From Paramecium octaurelia (taxonomy: Eukaryota; Ciliophora; Oligohymenophorea; Peniculida; Parameciidae): a stretch of 64,000 bases of DNA. This document shows, piece after piece, positions 12,186-23,189 of the stretch. The stretch lies in NCBI GenBank assembly GCA_905182995.1, contig CAJJDP010000154.1, positions 73,947 through 137,946 of the forward strand, given 5' to 3'. Every line of letters begins with the position of its first letter. Position 1 is the first letter of the stretch. The notes under the pieces were generated by a model. The model searched no databases. It had not been told where the DNA came from and worked only from the letters and a program-made list of their open reading frames with translations. Both the position numbers and the translations under genes were made by a program.

Positions 12186-13971
12186 ATGCACTAAGAATTA
12201 AATTGTCCTCGTTGTGAGATTGCATTTGACATCTATGATCGTACACCATAAATGCTACCAAAATGCGGTCATTCTATGTGCATGCAATGTCTTCGTGAGC
12301 AAACCAAGATAATCTGTCCTGAAGACGGGTAAAGCAGTAGCTCTAATTTCTAAGAATTGTCTAGCCACAAGATCTGAATCTCTACCCCGTCAATCAGGCC
12401 ATTTTGAAAATAATCAACAAGTCTAGTCTCAAGAACTCACAAATCGATTCTACTGAGTTGGGCGAAACAGTGAGACTCTCTAAATGCGAGAATTTCTTTG
12501 AAATCATGGAATCTACATCTCTCTGTAAAGAACACAACAAGAAGATCGAATTAGTGTGTCTGGAAGATCACAATAAAATCTGTGTCAATTGTGCTTTGTT
12601 TGGTGGTCACAAGCATCACAATGTTAGAAACATCGATGTAATTCAAATCTATTTAAAAATAGGAAGTCATTTCAGAAATCTAGCATTCCCTCGAAGAAAC
12701 TGTAGATCTGATGCAACAAATACAATCCAAAATTAAATCCCTCAAATAACCAATTATTAACAAAAAGATACGCGACTAAATACGAGTTTGTATCAAGCAA
12801 CAACAATCCCAGGCTGAAGAATAATTCAAAGTACCCTTATATCGCTATAAAAATCTAAGGAAATGATAACTCAATTAATGATGAAATAACGAAAAGTAGT
12901 CGAAGAGATTGAGCAAAAATACAAATAAGTAGAAGATCAACTAATAAAACGAGAACAACAGTATGTCAATCAAGTAGTCGAAAAAGCAGACTTATGGATG
13001 TTAGCGTAATTCCTCATCTTTATAGTGCATAGTTCTCAAGAACGGATCAATTAGTTCGCCTCCTTAACTGAAAAAGGGGAAATCGCCTTCTTCCTTCTCT
13101 AGAAAGACACTTCTAATACTCAGGCAAAATAAATTATAGAGGAATTGGAGGATTTCATGAAGAAATTTCAAACCAGATTGCAAGAGGTTACTCAAGGTTA
13201 AGTTACTCCTTAGGTGCACTTGAGTAAAGAATTAATGGGAAATTTTGAATACAATTATCCTCAAGTACAATAATCATTTTTTGACGATCCAAATATCTTG
13301 AGAGATGTTTCAATGATTGATCAAAGTTTTTTAAAGGACATTGATGACAAACCTCCTCATAATGAATTTTTGACTCATAATTTATTAAATCCTCAACCTT
13401 TATATCAATCTCAATCTGCTCTCCAATCATAACCTTCATCCAACAACATTTCATAAAATACCATAAGTCCTAATCATGAGAAGAAATCATCACAAAACGA
13501 AACACTAATATCTCCGAAATTAAGAAGACAATCTTCAATGTCTCCAAAAAGACCCACAAAAAAGAAGTTTAATACTAAAGTCGAATCCATTTTATTAAAT
13601 TGCAATGGAGACACCTTAGACCTCTCTTAATAAGGTAATACATCCTTCTATAACCTGTAGATTTGGGAGATGATGGAATGATTCTCTTGGAAGAATTTAT
13701 CAAAAATAAGAAGCTTAAGATCCTGAAATTGATGCGAAACAAGATCAGTGACACTGGAGCATCAAAATTACTAGAAATACATTGCCAAACATTGCATTTG
13801 TAATCCAATGTGATTACGGAAAGGTTCCTGGATTTAATTTACTAATTAATATAAAAACAGACCTAAATTCATATTAAAACCATCTATTTGGGCTAAAATC
13901 TAATGAATTTATTTAGAGTAAAGAAAAAAATAGAGGATTTAAAGAAGTTAGGCATAACTATTTAAATATGA
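12186..13971 (+). CDS. RING / B-box / coiled-coil / LRR protein (TRIM-like)
   Basis: ATG at 12186, TGA at 13969-13971; introns 12329-12354, 12638-12662, 12831-12859 and 13635-13660 give 559 residues. Residues 7-50 form a RING (CPRC...CGHSMCMQC...CPED), whose last ligand is Asp rather than Cys, as in the C3HC3D class. Around residues 110-150 is a B-box 2 (CKEHNKKIELVCLEDHNKIC then HKHH). A coiled coil follows, then a low-complexity Ser/Gln/Asn region. The C terminus carries at least one RI-type leucine-rich repeat (LKLMRNKISDTGASKLLE). RING plus B-box predicts a ubiquitin ligase; the LRR end is an unusual substrate-binding partner for this architecture. Its stop is 7 bases from the stop of the convergent gene at 13979. 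Confidence 0.85.
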
Positions 13972-13978
13972 TTATTGA

Positions 13979-14734
13979 TCAGTGTGTTATGCTTTTTGTG
14001 TTATGAAATGTGCCTCTTAATTATGATTATAACTCTTATTCATTTTCACACATTAACTCCATTTCCACGCCCTGCATTTGTTTCTCTAATTTGATTATTT
14101 TCTATAGCAAATGAATAGACTATTCTTCCATGTGCAATTTATCCTTAGTCAATTTGCTAATCTCCTTATTCAATCTATACGACTCTGTTGAGTAGGCAAC
14201 ATAATCCTCCTTCAATTATCTTTACTTCGTTTGAACTGCCTCATTGAATTAATCCTCTAGTTTTTATATATTCCTCTCTGTTTGCTCCTTCATATAATCC
14301 ATCTCATCCTTGATTTGTTTAGACTACTCCTTCAATTGAGCCAAAGTGCGTTTACTATCCGAAATGTAATTCTAATATATTCTTTCCCAATCCTTACTTG
14401 TATTAATTGCTGTGAATGAGTGAACACTTCCAAAAAGTGAATTTATGCATTGGTGTTTTAAAAGTCCTCCACATTGAAGGGATACTTGAATCCAAAGGAT
14501 GTTATTTGATCTGTTTTTTCCATGAAATTCTCAAAAAATGGGCGAGTGTCACTTTAGCTTTTTGAATAGCCTGTAAAATTTTTATTGGTCCTTCCCAATT
14601 TATGTTCGAGAGTCTGAAGTTTCATAGCACTTCGATTGGTGGGTAGAGTGGCTTAAAATGTTTGTATTCAAATATACTTTGAGGTGGCTATTTAAAGTAT
14701 AACAGTTATCTGATTCTAATTTCGGAGTGAGCAT
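13979..14734 (-). CDS. Coiled-coil protein, start uncertain
   Basis: TGA at 13979-13981. A 26-nt intron at 14372-14397 joins two open exons into a continuous frame from ATG at 14625 (206 residues, starting MKLQTLEHKLGRTNKNFTG). An upstream ATG at 14734 (MLTPKLESDN...) can be joined only by an intron of about 52 nt, long for this genome, so the start at 14625 is a real alternative. The second half is a strongly heptadic coiled coil (LKEQSKQIKDEMDYMKEQ and beyond). No other domain is recognised. It converges on the RING/B-box gene with only 7 bases between the two stops. Confidence 0.7.
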
Positions 14735-14781
14735 TGTTATTATCTGAATACATTAAATATTAATATTATTTAAAAAAAATA

Positions 14782-14855
14782 TAGGCAAACCGAGTATCGA
14801 TCTCGGGACCTCTGCAGTGTAAATGCAGCGCGATAACCATCTACGCCATTTGCCT
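14782..14855 (-). tRNA. tRNA-Val (anticodon UAC)
   Basis: On the minus strand a full cloverleaf folds: 7-bp acceptor stem (AGGCAAA with TTTGCCT), a D arm with GG in its loop, an anticodon stem CTGCA/TGCAG with loop TTTACAC (anticodon TAC), variable AGGTC, and a T stem CCGAG/CTCGG with loop ATCGATA. No intron is present and CCA is not encoded. A run of eight T follows on the minus strand (14773-14780), a normal RNA polymerase III terminator. The T loop starts with A rather than the usual T at position 54. It sits between a coiled-coil gene and the kinase-like/MORN gene. Confidence 0.93.
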
Positions 14856-14876
14856 TAACTCAATAAATAAATAGAT

Positions 14877-15977
14877 TCATTTCATAAATATATCATCCTT
14901 CCAATACCCAATTATTTCTTGTTGACCGTAATAGAACACACCAGTTCCATTAGCCTATCCATCGATAAAACTACCAATGAATCTGCATCCATTCTTAAAT
15001 TTTAACTCTCCCTTCCCATTTCTCTTCCCATTAGCAACTCGACCAATAAAATGACACCAAGTTGAAAGATCATAATGTGTACATTCAAATGGAGCGTCTG
15101 GATTTAGAATTTCTACTCTTTCCCCATCATTCACTACCTTCTACTAATGCTAATGCACATGTGGTTGAAATGCATGATTATACAATTTTAATTCCACATT
15201 TTCAATCTAGATCTTATATTCTTCATTTAATTTGACAACAAAGGAGTACAATTATTAGCAATTCGGTCGTTGTTGATCATGCTCAATGAATGTCTGATCT
15301 AGGAACCTGTGTAAATACTCAGGTAGATTCAGTTCTTTGATTTTGATTTATAGTTCTTTAAAATCGAATTGTTTCGTTTTGAAGAAATGCTTGGGTTCTT
15401 TCAATCCTAAACAATGGAGACAGACGAGACCCAATGCAAATACGTCAGATTTAAAGTATTCTATTTGTTCATGCTAATAGTAGTTTGTGGGACTTTAATA
15501 ATATTTCATGTAGAGTGGTCTGAATAAGAAGGAGTCGGCTATTTTATAGACATACTTCTATTAAAGGGTGTAGACTCTAAAGATTCCACTTGGATTCAAT
15601 GCACAATAATGCATTTTTAGATCTTGCAAGAGGGAGAGTATTTTGGTGATGTGATTAATAAGAGTCCAGACTTCCAGATGATCGAAATTATCAATTTGAG
15701 AAATGGGCTCTGGATAATCGAAATAGACATGCAAATCATCATTTTTCACTTGCCAATGATGGATGTTTAAACTGTTTGTGTGTTGAGTCTTTTTCTTCAA
15801 CTGTTCTATTACTTTTTCATCTCTGAAGGTGAGTATACCATGTATGATTTTGAATTTATTATCAGCTCGATGAGTTAGGACATTCATCTCTTTGAATCTG
15901 AAATTCTCATTATCAAAATTACTTGTTTTATCGAAATCCATTAAAAAATGTGAGGAGTTGTCGCATAATGCACCCAT
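14877..15977 (-). CDS. Kinase-like (probable pseudokinase) protein with C-terminal MORN repeats
   Basis: Single exon, ATG at 15977, TGA at 14877-14879, 366 residues. The N terminus MGALCDN carries Gly2 and Cys5, a pattern for myristoyl/palmitoyl attachment. The middle resembles a kinase C lobe: MHYCALNPSGIFRV stands where the HRD loop should be, and KSDVFALGLVCLHCLG matches subdomain IX, but HRD and DFG are absent and no ATP-binding Lys is clear. The last 70 residues hold MORN-type repeats (FIGRVANGKRNGKGELKF, then a second NG-rich unit). I infer a catalytically dead, membrane-attached scaffold. Only 21 bases separate its stop from the tRNA-Val gene. Confidence 0.75.
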
Positions 15978-16098
15978 TATATGAATGAAGAGGAGATTAA
16001 TGTTTAGGGAATATTAAAATAAATATTAACAATAATATTATTAAAGAAAATGTATGATGTCTTGGAGTTTTTAATTAGTTAGTAATATAAATTAAAGA

Positions 16099-17140
16099 AT
16101 GAAAAATTAAACCAATTAATCCGAGATCTGTCAATATTGCAATTTAAGTGACTGTGAATGTTCAGACCAAGAGGATTGGGACAGTTGTGATTCACCTAAA
16201 CCAAAAACTCTCTATTCTTTCAAAGAAATCAATCTGCAAAACAAATCATTATTAGCTGAAATCAGAATCATTTGCAAGAATTTGATTTATGTGATTGGCC
16301 TAGCACCCAACATAGCCAAGGAAGATGTAATCTCATTTGTTTATTCGAGCAATTAAAAAAACCCGAGTATTTTGGGCAATATGGATAAATCTAAAAATTA
16401 ATTGTGATCCAAAGCAACACCTTCAACCCCCCCTCTCATGCTGCTTACATAACTTATCGAAATGAATAAGAAGCATCTTTAGCAATCTTAGTAAATATAA
16501 TTAATATTTATTTGTTTTGGCATGTGAAAAATTTCCCTTACACGACAGATAAGTAAAGGCATCCTTTGGAACCACCAAATATTGCACAAACTTCTTGAAG
16601 GGCCAATAATGCAAAATCAAGGATTGTGTATACTTACATCAACACCCCAAGGACAAGGACTCCACGCAAGTGCTCAAAAAAGTATGTACATCTAATAATA
16701 CTTAGGAAGAAATGAATAACTCCAAGTGGTTATTTTCTTATTCCCAAAAACTAGCTCAAACCAACTTCAAAAAGTTTTACACATCAGTCAATTATAAAAA
16801 TGCCCTCTAAAAATCAATATTCCCAACAACATAAAATATTTTGGATCATATGATTAAGGAAAGAATTGTTGAACCCCTCTAATAACAATAATAATTAAAT
16901 ATACAATAGGAAGAAGTCAAAGAAACACAGTAAGTCTAAGAGTTGCATTAACCCATATAACAAAAACCAATTGATATTGAAAAAAGAGTAGAGGCTGTCA
17001 TCCTTTAAAGTAGTTTTTTTTCTTATTTTTTAGTGGATGGAGATGGCAATAATAATTCGAGATTCAAATTTACAAATAGCAAAAATATCCCATAAGATTA
17101 TGAGGCAATATAATAAATAAAATAATATCTTCAAAAATGA
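16099..17140 (+). CDS. NOT4-like RRM plus CCCH zinc-finger protein lacking a RING
   Basis: ATG at 16099, TGA at 17138-17140; introns 16327-16349, 16491-16519, 16682-16705 and 17011-17034 give 313 residues. The RRM (NLIYVIGLAP..., PEYFGQYGQI, QVKASFGTTKYC) and the following CCCH finger (CTNFLKGQQCKIKDCVYLH) are typical of CNOT4/Not4 of the CCR4-NOT complex. The N terminus has only a short Cys-rich stretch (ICQYCNLSDCECSD) where other NOT4 proteins carry a C4C4 RING, so ligase activity is doubtful; an unrecognised upstream exon could hold it. The 16491-16519 intron must end in TTTTG rather than AG for the RRM to stay in frame. The C-terminal tail is Gln-rich. Confidence 0.85.
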
Positions 17141-17210
17141 ATAATGAAATAAAAATAAATCCATTTTTAATAATCTGTAAATTATCTGATTCAATTTATT
17201 ATTTAAAACA

Positions 17211-20200
17211 TCAATACAACATTTAATGTATGCTTTTCGCTTGACTACGAACATTTGTTGTTAAAATATGATCAGGTGGTATCAGAACCAATACCTATCT
17301 CAGAGACTAAATCTTCATCTATGATTTGTATACCCAAATTATGCTCAGAAGTATATATGCTAAAAACAAACTAATTAGCATATTAATAACATTAAATACC
17401 ATGTTCCTACTCCATAATAATACACTTGCACTACACTAATGATCCCATCTGCTATAGCAAGATTATCTGCTTAGAATAACACCAAAAATTATCTCATAAC
17501 CGTCTATATATCAGTGAAGTATTGCAAAAAAAAATTTTAAAAGGACTATGATTAAATAGTGATCTTATTTGTCTCATCAAAATTATATTTTAAATTCTAA
17601 ATTTCATAATCGTATTCTTAATTTATAAATTTAATTAGTGCTGCAGTGTAACCTAATGCTCCATTGCTGATTATGCTTTTAAAATTATCTTTCCTATTCA
17701 TAATATATAATAACTTACTAATCGTATTGTAACTTAATTGATGACAAATCACAAATAGGCATTGTGGCGGCTGTTGATGAAAGACATAAATCGTAATTAA
17801 GTATTGTATCAAATCTGCTTTTTACATTATTTGCATTTGCATTCTCTAAAATTACCTAAGCTACTTCATTAATTAACGGTGACAAATTGTCCCTATATTC
17901 AATTAAAAGCGAACAAGCTTGAGTTTGGTTTAAATATTGAAGATCAAGATTGGGAACTATTGGCTCTGCTTTAATTAGACCGGCCAATAGTGTTAATGAA
18001 TCCATGTTGTGCCTTATTTACACAAATTTCAAGGTAACTGTTAGAGATGGTTAAAAATTATCATTTTTTGACATGTGTAATAAGAATCCTGCCATCAGAT
18101 AGACAGTTAGAAATATTGTAATCATAAATGTAATAAAGGCATTGATCCTATTAAGGTAGTATGTTCTTTATATTCGAGAATATAAAGCACTAGTCGCTTT
18201 TATATTGTTCTGACCTAATTCAATATTAGACTTGAGAGTTATCTTTTTGGCTTTCCTCTCAGAAAAACCATACATAATATCACCAAAATTAAACAGCTTC
18301 CAATTTCCATTTATTTGATTATCTAACTATTCTTTAATTATGGACAATCGATTAATCTAATCATATGCTTAATTTTCATTTAGTCTAGAAATTAAAAACA
18401 ATATTGACTTTACAATATGATCAATAAATAACCAATATTTAAGTTGTAATCCAATTATTACAAATATGCTAAGCATTTCTCCAATCATAACAGATAAAAA
18501 ATATTACTTAACTTAAATTTACTTATCAATCGTATTTGCAATTACAACTTGAATTAATCGATTATGAAAGTCCAACATGTCCATTAAGTTTAGTCTTACT
18601 ACCCCATAAGGCATAATTTGTGGGAATTCATAACTCCCATTATTAATAAATTATCTATAAGAAGTCTCTGTTTTTTAGTACAATATTGAATAAAACTCTT
18701 CCAAGGGATACTCAATAGTGACAATGGATTTGTCTTAATAAAATCTTGTTTACATTGTTGTCTATTAATTTTGCTCCTTTGATAATCTTGGTACAACAAT
18801 TGCTAAATCCACTTGTGACGTTCTAGCATAATCATACATTCCTTATAATGTATCTAAATTTCTTTAAAACATAAATGGACTGAGGGTTAATAGATTATTT
18901 TTAATTAAGATTAAGTGCCATTCCTACAAAACTTCAGAGGTGTAAAAATAATTGAGATTTTAAGGTTGCCTTAGAGTAGCAAGTGAATTTGTTTGAGAGA
19001 TTAGGTTCTCAGATATAAATTCAACATTAATAATGTTACTTATGAGAACTCCCGAGCATATTATAAACAATAATACTGCTATTTTTCTCAAGGGAGTGAT
19101 TAGTTAAGTATTGTGATAAAGTTATTGGACAATAAAAAGAGACTCCTTAGAAGTAGAATTCGTTGAAGTTCTTGAAGGATTAGATGCAAAGTCGTTTTCT
19201 TAGTTTTTTATTTATTTAGTTTGAAACCTCAGCAGAATATTTGAACTTTTTTTTTGGCTTTGACTAACAGACTAAACTTTTTTTTCTCCTTCCTCCTAAT
19301 CCTCTTCTATTTAGTCTTGCTTTAATTCTTTTATTACCTATTAGGATAAATAAAATCAAATATACCTGCATATCCAATTCGATTTGTTCCACTTCCTCAT
19401 TTATATCTATTTCAAAAATTTTGGGTCTAGCAAAAAGTGGTTATCTACTTGAATCAAATAAATTAGATCTGTCTGATTATTTTAATTAAAATTTAAAACT
19501 ATTGTCAGGGGCAGAACTCTCATTAAGTTTTTAATTGTTATTCATTTACCTTACTTCTTAGATTTGAATCTGTGAATCATCAGGATTCTCGCTTCTTATA
19601 TCTTAAGAAACAGAATTAGGACTTTTTGTATAACTAGCAGAAAATTCTTAGGATGGTATTAGAGTTTAATACAATGACTATTGCGTTCTTGAAGTTTATT
19701 GATTGTTGAATGTTTAACTTGAAATAGTTTTGAAATCCTTGATTGTTAACATAAAATAGCCATAATTTCCTCTTTTGAAATTCAAAGTCTTAAATTAAAG
19801 ACTATAAAAGACTCCTGTCTATGGTATCTTAGATAAGGAGTCATTTATTTCGACGAGTCTTTGTATTTGCTATTCCACGTCAGGATGCAATATTAAGATT
19901 GGAATTCCATTGATTGATATATTTTATTTCAATTCTGCTGGCATTTCAGTGTCATCATATTGCATATCAAATTGTGTGTTTACAGTATTGTAAGAATATT
20001 TTGAATATGTTTAAGACTTGTAGGATCGATAATTTTATTATGATCCTTCATTTCTTTTCTTGAATTGAGAGAATATTAATTAAGAATTTTACAAACACTC
20101 TAAGTGGTTATTAGGCATAATCCAAAATGATTTAAGATTATTCATCAAGTAATTTGAAGACGATACTATCTATTGCCTTAATTCTTAAACTTAACTTGCA

Positions 20201-23081
20201 ATTCCAGGAATATAAAATTGAATTAGGGGACTTTTGATTAAGAACTCTTTCACTGAGATTTTTATACTATTCTATTCCTTAGCTGTTTGATGAGACAAGT
20301 TCATTTTGACATTGTTTTATAATACTTCTTCGTAAAAATATTTGGTAAACCCTAAGATCTTCCCATCAATACCAAATAAAATAATTTCATTATTTGATTA
20401 TTGCTTTGTAATTATCATATTTAGAATAAAATCATCCTTGTCATCAAAAAAGTTAAATAAATTTAAACTACATTACTCTAAGTATCCTGAGATATTTTAA
20501 CAGAAGCTAGCTTCACCATTTATCATAAGTTTAGAGTATCCTCTTTATAAATAGTTGTCCATCAACTTTTCATGGATTGATGAAATGAAATTTGGCATTA
20601 ATTAATTGCAATGTTTAATACCTTTAAGATTGTCTTCATTTTCATTCAGGAAAAGAGCCAGCTGTCTGACATTTAAGTTTAGCAGTTCTCCTCTCTTTTT
20701 TACTAGACTAGACTTGAGGATTATTAATCTATCTAGAGAATGAATTATATGATTTTATACTTTATATCAATTGCATATTATCTAAAGTCTCATCTTGCTT
20801 GTATCTTTCATTTTTTATAAGCTCTTCAATAGACTTTTCTATTTAATAAGCCTAAAATGCATTAGAATATATTCCTGAATGATAAATTTAAATAATTCTT
20901 AATGTCAAGATGTCTGATTATTATTGGCCTTTTAATTTGTTATTTACCATATCAAATCTCTTCTCTATTTCTTTTTTACATGATAGCATCTTTTGAGTAG
21001 TTTTGAGTGACTCTAATAAATAATGATCAATGTCTTGATATCCATTGATTAGTTTATTCCAAAAGCTAATTTTACTTTGAATGGTTTCTATCAAAATAGG
21101 AAATAGTATGTTTGCAGAATGACTAGTCAAATAGGCAGATTGAACATTCAAAGATGATTAATGTTCATTTGTACTGCGAATTGTATTCTTATGAATGGCT
21201 TCCTTTTGATATTATTTAGCTCTTGAGTACAATTCAATAGAAAGATTGCTGAAAGATTGTTTAAAGTATGTGTTGTTAGCTTATTGTAAGATCAACTTTA
21301 TAAGAGCTTTAAGAGGAGCATGATTAGAAACATAATTGCAATATACAAGAATGTTGATGAGCTTCTTGTTTTATGAATTCGACATTTTTCTTAATAGACA
21401 TTCGGGAATAGAGTGTGTGGACTTGCATTTTAAACAGTTATGATTTTTTTATAAAAGCGACAGAATTACCTTCGATCTTTTATCACCTTATTAATTATAA
21501 TATTCAATATTCTAAATTATACAATAAACATACTTAAATAGTTGTAAAGTTATTTTAATTTTTACGCGTAATGTAATTTTAGTTGAAATTTGATTAAACT
21601 TGTAATAATAAATTAATCAAGAGTGCAAAAAGAAGAAATAGCTCAAAGATACTCAATTTTAGGTTTAATGAAGTATTTATGATGCCAAATATAATCTCTA
21701 ATACTAGGTAGCCTTGGTAATTATTTTTCCTTATATTTACTAATATAAAAATCACATTGTTTATTATAGTAAATGCAAACCTTAAAATTTACAGTAAATC
21801 AATAACTTTGAATATAAGAATGAGTAATTATAACGCTTAATATATTGCATTTATTATAATAGATTAATCTAAAGTGTATATGGAGTTGTCCTCTATTAGT
21901 TTTTCGCATCTTCCAAAATATAATAAAATTCCTCCGATTGCCAATGATGCCAGAAAGTTTATGATACTTATGATTATCAATATGATATAACCATTGCTGG
22001 AACAAATAGAGCTGCTTTGACAAATATTGTCGTCGTAAATAAACATTAGTGACATGTAGACATTAGGCATAGCTAAGGCTTAATTGTAATAAAAAAGGAA
22101 TTGCTGAAGGATAATAGAGATTACACTTGAGGATTTTTATTTAAATATGAGAATAGCAAGCAATCCAACTGCCGAGCAATGCAAAATGAACATAAGTATA
22201 ATTAAAAGGATAAGTTAGGTGTTTGTTACAGATGTAACTACAAAACAATAATTAATGAGTGAAATCAAAGGACTTTTGTATAACGGAAACATTTTACCTA
22301 AAGTTTGAAATTGATTTAAAATGGGAATCATTTGCAATTGCTATTTCTTATGCTTTCTTAATAGAGTATATTGCAAGGAATACCTAGAGTTTTGATATTC
22401 ACTAATACATGAAGGATGTTAAATTTATATCTAGGATGAGTCAGAAGATGAAATTATTTAAGCAATTTTTCCATTAAAATTTATAATCTTATATTATGTG
22501 TTTATAATTCATAAAAAATTGAAATCTTACATAAACGATTATGCAAAATCTAATAGAAAAGCAAATAGGAAAGAATACTTATATTTGATATCATAATTAA
22601 ATGAAAAACTTCTCCGATTTTTTACCACAGAGCAGGTAGGAAGGAAACATATTGATGCCAAAACCTGATTTTTCAAAGTTCCAATTTTGGGGATTGTACT
22701 TCTCTGCAAGTTCGTATCCTCCTTGTGGTCTATTCATAGGAAGTTATAAATTTCTATGGAGAAATTAAAAGGACACATAAAATTGAAATTGTTTTGGTGA
22801 TCCACGATGAAATTGAAAATGATTTCATAAAATATTATTAGAAAATGCCTTGACTAGCCATTCCAAAGTCTGAAAAATGGCCATAAATTAATTAAAAAGA
22901 ATTTGCAAACCATAAACAATACCACATTTTGATTAGGAAGGGAATTATACAATATGTGAAGCTGCGAATATGACATTTTTATGTATGGAATGAAGGGTTG
23001 GAATAATTGGGTAGAAATTGCTGTTGTAAGAAGGAAATATAGATAAATTGAATAATTTTGAGAATTAAATTGCTGATGCAT
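17211..23081 (-). CDS. Large polytopic PAS-type membrane protein (ciliate TmcB-like family)
   Basis: I read one continuous model from about 21480 down to TGA at 17211-17213, with introns at 20733-20760, 19338-19365, 17694-17718 and 17371-17399. Further 5', hydrophobic segments in the same order (near 21800-22330, and 22854-23081 starting at ATG 23081) belong to the same protein, but I could not place all introns between 21500 and 22850. Order: several membrane helices, a Cys motif (HNCLKCKSTH), a helical repeat region, a PAS-like fold (IILFGIDGKILGFTKYF), a long Ser/Gln linker, then a helix pair and further helices at the C terminus. Ciliates carry large families of such tiny-macrocysts-B-like receptors; that name is by general architecture. 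It could be two genes, split near 21480. Confidence 0.55.
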
Positions 23082-23189
23082 ATGAAATTAAAATACCAAT
23101 TACTATTGTATAAATTTATAACACACTAAAATTAATATAACAAATTATGATGCGTATTAAATTTAATATTTAAGTTATCTTATATTAAA

